The position numbers were made by a program, and so were the translations under genes. Positions 52,947 to 61,809 of a stretch of DNA of 64,000 nt are shown one piece after another; the stretch's first letter is position 1, and each line of letters begins with the position of its first letter. The notes under the pieces are model-generated. The model made no database searches and had not been told where the DNA came from. It saw only the letters and a program-made list of their open reading frames with translations. This DNA is from Marinilactibacillus sp042660675 (lineage in GTDB: Bacteria; Bacillota; Bacilli; Lactobacillales; Carnobacteriaceae_A): NCBI RefSeq assembly GCF_042660675.1, contig NZ_JBHSUL010000005.1:1-64000 (forward strand), given 5' to 3'.

Positions 52947-54470
52947 TGTTTTATGGTTTAATTCGTCATCCGTTATTTTTAATACAGGTAACATAATTCT
53001 GAAGATCGAACCATGATTCAGCACACTTTCGGCCCAAATTTTACCTTTGTATCCTTCAATCAGTTGCTTGGCAATCGATAACCCAAGTCCATTTCCACCC
53101 TTGTAACGGCTACGTGCCTTATCGATACGGTAGAATCGGTTAAAGATTTTCTCAGTATCTTCTTCTGTCATACCTTCTCCGTAATCTTGAATGGCAATTT
53201 GAATTTCTTTGCTATCAATTGATACAGAGATATGCACTTCTTTTCTATCCGTTGAGTATTTCACTGCATTATCCAGTAAGATAATCAAAATTTGTTCCAA
53301 GTGATTACGGTAAATGTTCACGTATACTTCTTTTCGAAGATCATCATCTAGAATAAATACAAAATCTGGATGAACGAGTTTAATATTATTAAATGTTGCA
53401 TATATGATTTGTCTTACGGGCGTCTGTTCATTCTTGTAATGAATTTCGACTTGTTCAGCTCTAGATAAATCTAACATTTCCTGAACGAGGCTCTTCATTC
53501 GTCCAATTTCTTGTAAAGATGCATCCAAGGACTCTTCCAGAACCGTTGGATCATCTTTCCCCCATCTATGCAGTAATTTCAAATGTCCTTCTACTACAGC
53601 CACTGGTGTTCTTAATTCATGTGATACATCTTCAACAAACTGTTTCTGATGTTCGATATTTTTCTGCATTCGGTCAAGCATATTGTTATAGGCATTGGCC
53701 AGATCTGTCAATTCATCACGACCATCTCCAACATCAATTCTTTCAACGGATTCTGGATCCAATTCGATGCTTTTCATAGCATTTGTGATTTTTCTGATCG
53801 GTTGTAAGAATTTTCGAGCAATAAAATAACCTATAATAGCACTAAACATCAGAGCAATCACACCAGTAACCAGTATGGCCATCAAAACACTGTCAGATAG
53901 CTGGTGGTACGAATAAAGAGAATTAATGACTTGCACATATCCAATATGATCATTATTTAAATAAGAATAAATTGGCTTTCTGGCAGAAAAAGCTTCACCA
54001 TAAGGACCATCGATTGTATCAATCCTTAAATCCTTTGTAGGTGCGAAATCAGTTGAAAATGTCGCTGTTTCATAAAGTAATTCCGACTCTGTGTTAAAGA
54101 TTCGAACATACATCCCACCTTGACCGATTCGCAAAGGAATAGGTGTTTCCTCATCGATCATTTCTTCTGATTCAGGATCAGGAAGTGTCGGTAGAAGCCT
54201 TAATTGACTCAATTCCAGCGTTTCTGCGACAGACTCCTCCGTTAAATCATAGAATTGCTGACCAAATCTATCTGAAAGATTCTGAACAGTATCTCTTAAA
54301 GCAACTTCTTCGTTCTCTAACATACTTCGCTGAAAGCTCACATATAGGATCGTTGAAAAAATCGTATAAGTCAAAAAAATCGCAATGGCTGCTCCAATTG
54401 TCCATTTCCACCTTAAAGAAATTCTCTTTTTTTGATTCATATCATTGTCAGTTGTTACAACTTGTTTCAC
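52923..54470 (-). CDS. Sensor histidine kinase, CovS/ArlS-like
   Basis: Membrane kinase of 515 residues: TM1 (about 20-42), extracytoplasmic sensor region (45-195), TM2 (about 197-218), HAMP linker, HisKA domain with the phosphorylated His in FVEDVSHELRTPVAV, and an HATPase domain (LDNAVKY, then DYGEGM and GGNGLGLSI). Its ATG overlaps the regulator gene by four bases. Sensor region unlike any I can name, so signal unknown. Confidence 0.92.
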   Translation of the reverse strand: MKQVVTTDNDMNQKKRISLRWKWTIGAAIAIFLTYTIFSTILYVSFQRSMLENEEVALRDTVQNLSDRFGQQFYDLTEESVAETLELSQLRLLPTLPDPESEEMIDEETPIPLRIGQGGMYVRIFNTESELLYETATFSTDFAPTKDLRIDTIDGPYGEAFSARKPIYSYLNNDHIGYVQVINSLYSYHQLSDSVLMAILVTGVIALMFSAIIGYFIARKFLQPIRKITNAMKSIELDPESVERIDVGDGRDELTDLANAYNNMLDRMQKNIEHQKQFVEDVSHELRTPVAVVEGHLKLLHRWGKDDPTVLEESLDASLQEIGRMKSLVQEMLDLSRAEQVEIHYKNEQTPVRQIIYATFNNIKLVHPDFVFILDDDLRKEVYVNIYRNHLEQILIILLDNAVKYSTDRKEVHISVSIDSKEIQIAIQDYGEGMTEEDTEKIFNRFYRIDKARSRYKGGNGLGLSIAKQLIEGYKGKIWAESVLNHGSIFRIMLPVLKITDDELNHKTKEPQAEE

Positions 54471-55159
54471 GTACGCATCACATACCCAGTACCTCTGACA
54501 GTCTGAATATAGCTTTCTCTATTTGGAACATCAATTTTGTTTCTCAAGTAACGAATATAAACGTCTACTACATTTGTCTCGACTTCAGTTTCGTAACCCC
54601 ATACTTTGTTCAACAAAACTTCTCTTGATAATACAACATTAACGTTTTCCATTAGCTCAACGAGCAATTCATATTCACGTTTAGTCAATTCAATAACATC
54701 TTCACCTCGACGAACAACACGATTTTCTTTTTCAACCGTTAAGTCTTTATATGTTACTGTTGTTTGTCTATTGGCATTTTCTTCTGTCTCAATTTCGATA
54801 CGTCTTAATAATGCACGCATTCTAGCAAGCAACTCTTCAATTGCGAATGGTTTTACCACATAGTCATCTGCTCCATGGTCAAAACCAGATACTCGGTCAA
54901 TCACTGAGTCTCTAGCAGTCATCATGATAATAGGTACATTGCTTACTTGACGAATTCGACGTGCTACATCGATACCGTTTAATTCAGGCAACATTAGGTC
55001 CAACAAGATAATATCCCATTCTTCATTTTCATCAATAGCAGCTTCAAGTCCAGCACGTCCGTTGAAACGAACTTCTGTTTCGAATCCTTCATGATTTAAT
55101 TCTAACTCCACAAAACGCGCAAGGTTTTTTTCATCTTCTATTATTAAAATTTTACCCAT
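54467..55159 (-). CDS. OmpR-family response regulator, CovR/CsrR-like
   Basis: DNA-binding regulator of 230 residues: receiver with phospho-acceptor Asp in ILLDLMLPELNG and Lys in YVVKPFAIEELLAR, then a winged-helix with LTKREYELL and ETNVVDVYIRYLRNKID. The N-terminus (KILIIEDEKNLARFVELEL) and C-terminus (YIQTVRGTGYVMR) are very close to streptococcal CovR and also resemble ArlR. Works with the kinase downstream. Confidence 0.93.
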   Translation of the reverse strand: MGKILIIEDEKNLARFVELELNHEGFETEVRFNGRAGLEAAIDENEEWDIILLDLMLPELNGIDVARRIRQVSNVPIIMMTARDSVIDRVSGFDHGADDYVVKPFAIEELLARMRALLRRIEIETEENANRQTTVTYKDLTVEKENRVVRRGEDVIELTKREYELLVELMENVNVVLSREVLLNKVWGYETEVETNVVDVYIRYLRNKIDVPNRESYIQTVRGTGYVMRT

Positions 55160-55468
55160 TTTTTCAGCTCCCAGTTCTTTATTTACTTTTTTAGATTTTT
55201 ACTTATAGTTCAGTTATATTTTAAGAAAAATTTGTACTCATAAAGGTCACAATCGCTTTATGCTCAAACTGATCCACTTATACACCATCAGTTTAACATA
55301 GTTTTTACACAGAAAAAATGTTAGCTTTAAAGTTTTTTCTAATTTTTCTTTAACATGCTTACAATTCTATTCAAAACTTACAATTAACACACAAAAAAAT
55401 GCAGATTCCAAAAAAGTGGAATCCACATTTTCCGTTTTTCAATTCAACTTAAACTCATTTGTTTGTGC
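55160..55468. other. Intergenic region between gnd and the CovR-like gene
   Basis: About 309 bp. It contains the gnd terminator (55398-55430) and the regulator's upstream region, where CTTACAATT occurs twice as a direct repeat 19 bp apart (55358 and 55377). The repeat could be an autoregulatory site. No gene is seen. Confidence 0.5.
55398..55430 (-). terminator. Terminator of gnd
   Basis: AAATG and GATTCCA arms pair with TGGAATC and CATTT around a short mismatch; followed by TTTTTT on the minus strand. Confidence 0.88.
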
Positions 55469-56905
55469 TTACCACTGTTCTTGGCCATTATCTCCATACC
55501 AGTCGAAGTGGAATGTACCTTCTTTATCAGTACGTTCGTAAGTGTGTGCCCCAAAATAATCACGTTGTGCTTGAATGATATTTGCTGGCAGACGTTCTGA
55601 ACGATAAGAATCGTAATAAGAGATTGCTGAGGAGAATGCTGGCACAGGAACGCCGGATTGTACAGCTAATCCAACTAGATCACGAACAGATTGTTGGTAG
55701 TTTTTTGTAATGTCTAAGAAATACTCATCAAGAACTAAGTTTTTAAGGTCAGGCTTTCTATCGTATGCATCTGTGATTTTTTGTAAGAATCCTGCACGAA
55801 TGATACAACCAGCTCGGAAGATTTTCGCGATTTCACCGTACTTAAGGTCCCAGCCATATTCATCAGAAGCTGTTCTCATTTGAGCAAATCCTTGAGCATA
55901 GCTCATAATTTTACTGAAGTAAAGTGCTTGACGAATTTTTTCAATCAATTCTTTTTTGTCGCCATCATATGCTTTTGCTTCTGGTTTAGTTAAGACTTTA
56001 CTTGCAGCTACACGCTCGTCTTTAAGAGCAGAGATGTATCTAGCAAATACTGACTCAGTGATCAATGGAAGAGGTACACCTAAGTCAAGCGCACTTTGAG
56101 AAGTCCATTTACCTGTTCCTTTGTTTCCGGCACGGTCTAAGATGATATCAACCATTGGTTTACCTGTTTCTGGATCTTTTTTAGTCAAAGCATCCGCTGT
56201 GATTTCAATCAAGAAACTGTCTAGTTCTCCAGTATTCCATTCTTTGAACACTTCAGCGATCTCGTCATTAGGAAGGCCTGCAACGTCACTTAACAAGTGA
56301 TAAGCTTCAGCAATCAGTTGCATATCTCCATATTCAATTCCATTATGAACCATTTTTACATAGTGACCAGCTCCGTTAGGTCCAATGTATGCTACACATG
56401 GTTCATTATCCGCTGGTGCTTTAGCAGCAATCTTTTCAAGAATTGGAGCAATTAGATTATACGCTTCTTTTTGACCACCTGGCATAATTGCAGGGCCTTT
56501 TAGTGCGCCTTCTTCTCCACCAGATACCCCAGTACCAATGAAGTTGATGCCTGATTCTGCAAGCTCTTTGCTTCTTCGAATCGTATCTTTGTAGAAAGTG
56601 TTTCCGCCATCTACTAAAATATCTCCTTTATCTAAGAAAGGTAGTAGCTGTTGAATAACAGCATCTGTTCCTTTACCAGCTTGAACCATCAATAAAATCT
56701 GACGAGGTGTTTCAAGAGATTGAACAAATTCTTCTAGTTCGTAAGTGGCAACTAAGTTCTTACCTGGATTTTCTGCTATGACTACATCCGTTTTAGCATT
56801 TGTACGATTGTAGATTGAAACACTGTATCCTCTACTCTCGATATTTAGTGCAAGGTTTTTCCCCATAACGGCCATACCAACGACGCCGACTTGTTGTTTA
56901 CTCAA
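55469..56905 (-). CDS. gnd: 6-phosphogluconate dehydrogenase (decarboxylating)
   Basis: Oxidative pentose-phosphate enzyme making ribulose-5-phosphate, CO2 and NADPH. Motifs: GVVGMAVMGKNLALN (cofactor site), DGGNTFYKDT, GVSGGEEGA, KMVHNGIEYGDMQL (catalytic Lys) and GTGKWTS. A TTG at 56905 gives MSKQQVGV, matching relatives exactly, with AGGAG ten bases upstream. The ATG three codons earlier is only one base from the ribosome-binding site and is less likely. 478 residues from the TTG. The leader upstream is structured. Confidence 0.96.
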   Translation of the reverse strand: MSKQQVGVVGMAVMGKNLALNIESRGYSVSIYNRTNAKTDVVIAENPGKNLVATYELEEFVQSLETPRQILLMVQAGKGTDAVIQQLLPFLDKGDILVDGGNTFYKDTIRRSKELAESGINFIGTGVSGGEEGALKGPAIMPGGQKEAYNLIAPILEKIAAKAPADNEPCVAYIGPNGAGHYVKMVHNGIEYGDMQLIAEAYHLLSDVAGLPNDEIAEVFKEWNTGELDSFLIEITADALTKKDPETGKPMVDIILDRAGNKGTGKWTSQSALDLGVPLPLITESVFARYISALKDERVAASKVLTKPEAKAYDGDKKELIEKIRQALYFSKIMSYAQGFAQMRTASDEYGWDLKYGEIAKIFRAGCIIRAGFLQKITDAYDRKPDLKNLVLDEYFLDITKNYQQSVRDLVGLAVQSGVPVPAFSSAISYYDSYRSERLPANIIQAQRDYFGAHTYERTDKEGTFHFDWYGDNGQEQW

Positions 56906-56918
56906 TTGCTTCATTCTC

Positions 56919-57057
56919 CTCTCAGGTTTGATATTTGGACTGAGAGCCTACTTGTTATCAGTCAGTTTGAACTGAATGTTCACCGTAGACAATCGGTCTA
57001 CCTTACCAAAACCCACTCTAATCATTAGGTTTTTGCATCTGGTTACTCCCAGTCTAC
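56919..57057 (-). promoter_or_regulatory. Structured 5' leader of gnd, unassigned RNA
   Basis: About 140 nt between promoter and start contain several hairpins: CTGG/CCAG, CTAAT/ATTAG, GTAGAC/GTCTAC (56996-57001 with 56985-56990), TCAGTT/AACTGA, and CTCTCAG/CTGAGAG (56940-56946 with 56919-56925). The last overlaps the Shine-Dalgarno. A second GTAGAC copy (57052-57057) at the 5' end can compete for the same GTCTAC, so two folds are possible. I recognise no known riboswitch class and see no terminator. Confidence 0.5.
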
Positions 57058-57063
57058 AAATTA

Positions 57064-57091
57064 ATTATAATCTTTAACTTAATAGTATCAA
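57064..57091 (-). promoter_or_regulatory. Promoter of gnd
   Basis: Minus-strand TTGATA (57086-57091), 16-bp spacer, perfect TATAAT (57064-57069). Confidence 0.7.
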
Positions 57092-57125
57092 ACTTTGAAC
57101 ACTTTTAAAACAATCTTCTATACTC

Positions 57126-57154
57126 TTGAAAAAAAAGATGATATTGCGTACACT
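57126..57154 (+). promoter_or_regulatory. Promoter of the DUF4044-like gene
   Basis: TTGAAA (57126-57131), 17-bp spacer, TACACT (57149-57154), divergent from the gnd promoter. Confidence 0.65.
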
Positions 57155-57198
57155 ATTAACTGACAAGCAACTATCACTTAGAAAGTTGGTGTAGACTA

Positions 57199-57318
57199 GT
57201 GGTAAAAAAAGACGATAAAAAAAGTAAATCAGGTTTAATTTCTAAAATCATTATTTGGGCAATGGTCTTTACAATGAGTTTTTCAGCAATTGCTGCTCTA
57301 CTTGGCGCTATATTATAG
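57199..57318 (+). CDS. Short membrane protein, DUF4044-like (39 aa)
   Basis: Very short ORF: GTG start at 57199, TAG at 57316-57318. A lysine-rich N-terminus (VKKDDKKSKSG) is followed by one hydrophobic helix (IIIWAMVFTMSFSAIAALLG). Size and layout match the DUF4044 group of tiny membrane proteins in Lactobacillales. It has its own sigma-A promoter and a perfect terminator. The ribosome-binding site is weak (GAAAGTTGG), which is the main doubt. Function unknown. Confidence 0.65.
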   Translation: MVKKDDKKSKSGLISKIIIWAMVFTMSFSAIAALLGAIL

Positions 57319-57321
57319 ACC

Positions 57322-57348
57322 AAAGTCATGGAGATTCTCCATGACTTT
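57322..57348. terminator. Bidirectional terminator
   Basis: Perfect 12-bp stem AAAGTCATGGAG / CTCCATGACTTT with a three-base loop and TTTTTTT; between the short ORF and recN. Confidence 0.93.
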
Positions 57349-57350
57349 TT

Positions 57351-59057
57351 TTATGCTTTCTTTTTCTTTGAAGCCAATGAAAGCAGTTCGTTTGCTGTAT
57401 CCATTGTTAACTTCGTGATCTCACTACCTGCAAGCATTCTGGCCACTTCTGATACCTTGTCTTTATCTGCCAACTGCTCAACATGCGTACTTGTCCTATC
57501 TTCAACGATCACCTTACTGATATACAAATGCTGATCTGCCATAGCAGCAACCTGCGGTAAATGTGTAATACATAATACTTGTGAATGAAAAGCGACTGAA
57601 TAGATTTTATCTGCAATCGCTTGTGCAACTCTCCCGCTGACACCTGTGTCTACCTCATCAAATATGATACTCGTTATACCTTGCTCTTTTGAGAACACCG
57701 TCTTCATCGCTAACATCATTCGAGATAATTCTCCTCCAGATGCAACTTTGACCAGTGGTTTCAATGGTTCTCCTGGATTAGTCGATACATAAAACTCTAT
57801 CTTATCTAAACCGTTATCATGTGCACTATCCATACTAAATGCTTTAGTGTCTCTCAAGAACTGAACTTCAAAAACCACTTTATCCATAAACAATTCTTTT
57901 AATTGTTCATGAATCGCTTTTTCCAGTTTTAAAGCTGTTTGACGTCTTAATGTAGATAATGCTTTTCCTTCTTCTAGAAGCTTACTCTCGAGTTCTACTA
58001 CTCTTTTATTTAAGTGATCCATTTGGCCTTCGCGATTTTCAATTTTCTCCAGTTCATCAACTGCATTTTGGAGAAAGGTCTTGATTTCGCTTATCGAAGT
58101 TCCATACTTTCTTTTAAGTTGTTGAATCAGATTCAGTCTCTCTTCAATCTCATTTAATCGCTCTTCATCGTACTCAAGACTGTCCATTTCATTGTAGATT
58201 TCACTTGAGGCTTCTTGAATTTGAAAGAACGCAGAGGATAATGTATCATAAATTTGTTTGAATTTTTCATCCATAGATTCTATTGAAGACATAATATCCA
58301 TGGCTTGTCCCACTGAATCTAATCCACTTGCATCTTCATCTCCTTGAAGCGCCTTATAACTATTCGATAAAGCTTCGACAATAGATTGATGGTTCGAAAG
58401 TTTTTGTTCTTCTTCTTTTAAAGACTCTTCTTCATTATCTTCCAACTGAGCATCCGAAATTTCTTCAACTTGAAATCTTAAAATATCTAATCTTTGTGCA
58501 AACTCTCTTTCGTTGTATTGCCAATTATTCTGCTCTTTTTTGACTTTTTTATATTCTTTGAACAACATTTGATAGCGATTTTTGGATGTTTCCAACTTGG
58601 AATTGCCATATTGATCAAGTAATTCAATATGACTTTCGGAATCCATTAATTCCTGATGTTCATTTTGACCATGAATGTCAATCATGGCATTACCAATTTC
58701 TCTTAAAACAGCAATGGTCACAATACTACCGTTGATTCTACAAACATTTCGACCTGTAGCATGAATCTCTCTTTGAATCATAACTACTTGATCGGCAGAA
58801 TCAATTGCATGTTTGTCCAGAAGTCTCATGACTTCCTTGTTTTCATTCAACAAGAATTGTCCTTCAAGTAAACATTTTTTTGTCCCGTATCGAACAAATT
58901 CAGCCGACCCTCTACCTCCAGCAAGCAAACCGACAGCATCGATGATGATTGATTTCCCTGCACCAGTTTCCCCGGTCAGCACAGTCATTCCCTGATTGAA
59001 ATCTAGTGATAATTCTTGTATAATCGCAAAATTTTGAATATGCAATGCTTGCAGCAA
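57351..59057 (-). CDS. recN: DNA repair protein RecN
   Basis: SMC-like ATPase acting early in double-strand-break repair. The N-terminal ATPase half has GETGAGKSIIIDAVGLL; a long coiled-coil middle (about 160-360) follows; the C-terminal half has VASGGELSRMMLA (signature) and IIFDEVDTGVSG (Walker B). TTG at 59057 has GGAGGG six bases upstream and yields the usual N-terminus LQALHIQNFAI (568 residues). The frame to 59096 overlaps argR and lacks a ribosome site. Confidence 0.96.
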   Translation of the reverse strand: MLQALHIQNFAIIQELSLDFNQGMTVLTGETGAGKSIIIDAVGLLAGGRGSAEFVRYGTKKCLLEGQFLLNENKEVMRLLDKHAIDSADQVVMIQREIHATGRNVCRINGSIVTIAVLREIGNAMIDIHGQNEHQELMDSESHIELLDQYGNSKLETSKNRYQMLFKEYKKVKKEQNNWQYNEREFAQRLDILRFQVEEISDAQLEDNEEESLKEEEQKLSNHQSIVEALSNSYKALQGDEDASGLDSVGQAMDIMSSIESMDEKFKQIYDTLSSAFFQIQEASSEIYNEMDSLEYDEERLNEIEERLNLIQQLKRKYGTSISEIKTFLQNAVDELEKIENREGQMDHLNKRVVELESKLLEEGKALSTLRRQTALKLEKAIHEQLKELFMDKVVFEVQFLRDTKAFSMDSAHDNGLDKIEFYVSTNPGEPLKPLVKVASGGELSRMMLAMKTVFSKEQGITSIIFDEVDTGVSGRVAQAIADKIYSVAFHSQVLCITHLPQVAAMADQHLYISKVIVEDRTSTHVEQLADKDKVSEVARMLAGSEITKLTMDTANELLSLASKKKKA

Positions 59058-59101
59058 AGCAAACCCTCCCAATCTAATGATAAATAGACAATCCAATCAG
59101 A

Positions 59102-59551
59102 CTAAACAAACGAAATCATTCTTCTTTGTAGTGTTTCGGCCTGGTTTTCTGATCGACAAATAATCAATACAGAATTATCTCCTGATATACACGCAAAAAC
59201 TTCTTCATAATTAGCCGTTTCAATTAGAGCGCCCAATGCAAAAGCATTACCCGGTAATGTTTTGATTTGAACAAATTCTTTTTGAGTATCAATAGATACA
59301 AAAGCATCTTTCATGAGTCTGGATAATTTTTTGGAAATATTATAGTTCATTTCAGGGGGTACGCTATACTGATAACCTCCAGATTGCGAAGGAACTTTAA
59401 TCAGTTGCATCTCTTTAATATCTCTAGAGATTGTTGCTTGTGTAACCTCTATGCCACGTTCTTTTAAAATCCCCACAAAATTTTCCTGCTTTTGAATCGT
59501 TTCTTGTTGTACTAACTGTTTTAGAAGCTGGTGACGTTCTTTCTTTTTCAT
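59102..59551 (-). CDS. argR: Arginine repressor ArgR/AhrC
   Basis: Arginine-responsive regulator of 149 residues: N-terminal winged helix (QENFVGILKERGIEVTQATISRD, split as QENFVGILKERG and VTQATISRDIKEM) and C-terminal hexamerisation/arginine domain with the LPGNAFALGALI and GDNSVLIIC motifs. The position directly upstream of recN is conserved in Firmicutes. Candidate operators lie about 120 bp upstream. Confidence 0.95.
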   Translation of the reverse strand: MKKKERHQLLKQLVQQETIQKQENFVGILKERGIEVTQATISRDIKEMQLIKVPSQSGGYQYSVPPEMNYNISKKLSRLMKDAFVSIDTQKEFVQIKTLPGNAFALGALIETANYEEVFACISGDNSVLIICRSENQAETLQRRMISFV

Positions 59552-59667
59552 ACTTTACGACACTCCTAGTCTTATCTCCGGCCACAATTTCGACATTTAA
59601 ACAATCCTGCTTAAACATCCACACTTAATGATTTTCTCATATAATGTGGATAACGTTCTTTTTAAAT

Positions 59668-59690
59668 TTTATACAGTATATTTATACAGT
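59668..59690 (-). promoter_or_regulatory. Candidate ARG-box repeat upstream of argR
   Basis: TTTATACAGT occurs twice in direct repeat with a 13-bp period (59668-59677 and 59681-59690). The pair contains GTATA-AA-TATAC on the minus strand. AT-rich 18-bp half-palindromes of this kind bind ArgR hexamers. Autoregulation is inferred from position. Confidence 0.4.
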
Positions 59691-59775
59691 GTTTCTATTT
59701 TAGTATACCTCAGAACGCTTCCAGTTCAAAGTAAAATATCGGTAAAGTATGAATAAAATGAAAACGTTTAAACAA

Positions 59776-60603
59776 TTAGGTCATAATTCTGTTACTTTTA
59801 CCAAGGTATTCATCAGCTGTCAACACAGCGTTTATTTCTTCCTCAATAAGCTCATTATTGGATTTTCCGTTTTTAAGGTATGCTAAAAATTCAATATTTC
59901 CTTTTCCACCCGTAATGGGAGAAACGGTCAATCCTTTTAGTGTATATTCATTGGTGTATGCAAATTTTAAAATGTTTATAAGCACTCTTCTATGAACTTC
60001 AATGTCCGTTATAATACCTTTTTCACCGACTTCTTCTTTCATCGCCTCAAACTGCGGCTTAATCAGTGCTACGACTTCTCCTTCTGAAGCTAAAATCGTC
60101 TTCAAAACAGGCAAAATCAATTCAAGAGAAATAAAAGAAACATCAATAGTAGCAAAGTCAGGTTGTCCCTTTGAGAAATCTTTTATTGTACAATGTCTGA
60201 AATTGGTTTGTTCCATAACGACTACATTTGGATCCGTTCTCAGTTTCCAAGCCAATTGGTTGGTTCCAACATCAAGAGCATAGACTAATCGAGCACCGTT
60301 TTGCAACGCAGCATCTGTAAAGCCACCTGTTGACGATCCAATATCTAATACGGTTTTATCTGACAAGTCAATTTCATATAACGTAATGGCTTTTTCTAGT
60401 TTCAATCCACCGCGACTAACATATTTAAGCTCATTACCTTTAATGTATACTTCTGTATCCATAGACCATTTTTCACCAGCTGTTAAAATCTGTTTTTCGT
60501 CTCGTGTGTACACTTTCCCAGTCATGATAAACCTTTTGGCTTTTTCCAGATCTTCTGCCCAACCTTGACGAATTAACAATTCATCCGCACGTTGCTTCTT
60601 CAA
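59776..60603 (-). CDS. tlyA: TlyA-family rRNA 2'-O-methyltransferase
   Basis: Protein of 275 residues with an N-terminal S4 RNA-binding domain (RADELLIRQGWAED) and an FtsJ-like methyltransferase fold (VLDIGSSTGGFTDAALQNGA, then ALDVGTNQL). Called hemolysin A/YqxC in older annotation. Start is TTG at 60603 with AGGAGG seven bases upstream. Part of the ispA-tlyA-argR-recN conserved order. Confidence 0.94.
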   Translation of the reverse strand: MKKQRADELLIRQGWAEDLEKAKRFIMTGKVYTRDEKQILTAGEKWSMDTEVYIKGNELKYVSRGGLKLEKAITLYEIDLSDKTVLDIGSSTGGFTDAALQNGARLVYALDVGTNQLAWKLRTDPNVVVMEQTNFRHCTIKDFSKGQPDFATIDVSFISLELILPVLKTILASEGEVVALIKPQFEAMKEEVGEKGIITDIEVHRRVLINILKFAYTNEYTLKGLTVSPITGGKGNIEFLAYLKNGKSNNELIEEEINAVLTADEYLGKSNRIMT

Positions 60604-60659
60604 CTGAGAACCTCCTTTCAGTTTCTACTATAAAACCGATCACTTCAAGATACATTGTC

Positions 60660-61541
60660 TCACCCTAGCAACAAAGAATCGACAAACGTTACTAACAGTT
60701 CTTCATCAAATGAAGCGTGTGTTTCTTTTATTTGAGTCACACGTGCTTTCGCTGTGTTTAATTCTGTCTGAAGACGTTCTTTTGCCTGTTCTAGCCCAAG
60801 TAGGGCTGGGTAAGTACTTTTACCTAGTTTGCTATCTGCACCAGTTGCTTTACCCAGTTCTTCTGCATCGCCAATAACATCTAGAATATCATCTCTAATT
60901 TGGTAGGCAATACCAATCTTTCTTGCAATCTCTTCTAATAAAGTGACTGTTTCTGGATCACAGTTTGCAATAACCCCGCCTGCAAACATAGCAAATCGTA
61001 TCAACTCTCCAGTTTTTCTAGCGTGCACAGCTTCCAGTTCATTTAGGGATAATGCTGCATGTTCCCCGTCTATATCTGCCTGCTGACCGCCAATCATCCC
61101 TTCATATCCAGAACAATATGCAAGCTCTTTGATCAGTTTAACCTGTTTTTCGGGCTCAATGTCCCCAGAAACTATTACTTCAAACGCATACGTTAATAAT
61201 GCATCTCCCGCTAGGACCGCAGTGGATTCTGAAAATTTGATATGACTCGTTGGTTTACCTCTGCGCATATCATCATTGTCCATAGCTGGTAAGTCATCAT
61301 GTATTAAAGAATACGTATGAATATATTCAAGCGCTGCCGCAACTGGATAGCCATCTTTTAGATCTTTACCAAAAGCTGAAATGACCGCAAGCATCAGTAA
61401 GGGACGTAGTCTTTTCCCTCCTGCTTCTAGAGAATATTTCATAGCTTGTTCAATAACCGTACCACTTCGTTCTTTGATAAGTGTCAAACTGTACGATTCA
61501 AATGGTTCATATTCTTTATGATAGAATTCTTGAAACTTCAT
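60660..61541 (-). CDS. ispA: Farnesyl diphosphate synthase
   Basis: Trans-isoprenyl diphosphate synthase of 293 residues. The first aspartate-rich motif is DDLPAMDNDDMRRG (about residues 85-98) and the second is IRDDILDVIGD. It makes C15 (or C10/C15) precursors for undecaprenyl phosphate and quinones. Ten base pairs after xseB, same operon. Confidence 0.95.
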   Translation of the reverse strand: MKFQEFYHKEYEPFESYSLTLIKERSGTVIEQAMKYSLEAGGKRLRPLLMLAVISAFGKDLKDGYPVAAALEYIHTYSLIHDDLPAMDNDDMRRGKPTSHIKFSESTAVLAGDALLTYAFEVIVSGDIEPEKQVKLIKELAYCSGYEGMIGGQQADIDGEHAALSLNELEAVHARKTGELIRFAMFAGGVIANCDPETVTLLEEIARKIGIAYQIRDDILDVIGDAEELGKATGADSKLGKSTYPALLGLEQAKERLQTELNTAKARVTQIKETHASFDEELLVTFVDSLLLG

Positions 61542-61551
61542 TTGGTCACTC

Positions 61552-61788
61552 CTAGTTTTCCTGACGATTTAAATCATTTTCAAACGCTGCTTCTTTTCCA
61601 TTTTCATCAACGATTTTTGTCATGGTTTCTTCTGCTTCTTGAAGCGTTTTTTTACATAATCTACTTAATTTTATGCCTTCTTGAAACTGATCTAGCGCTT
61701 CCTCAAGCGGAACATCTCCTTGCTCAAGTTTTGAAACGATTTCTTCAAGTTCTTTTAATGCATCATCAAAGTTCATTTCTTTTTCCAT
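61552..61788 (-). CDS. xseB: Exodeoxyribonuclease VII small subunit
   Basis: 78 residues with the typical helical core FDDALKELEEIVSKLEQGDV and LEEALDQFQEGIKL. Binds XseA to form the multi-subunit nuclease. Lies 21 bp after xseA. Confidence 0.96.
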   Translation of the reverse strand: MEKEMNFDDALKELEEIVSKLEQGDVPLEEALDQFQEGIKLSRLCKKTLQEAEETMTKIVDENGKEAAFENDLNRQEN

Positions 61789-61809
61789 CTTGTTCCCTAC
61801 CTTCTTTTA

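Noticed and set aside
59757..59774. cre-like sequence TGAAAACGTTTAAA
   Set aside because: It misses the final C-A of the consensus and lies at the 3' end of tlyA rather than at a promoter.
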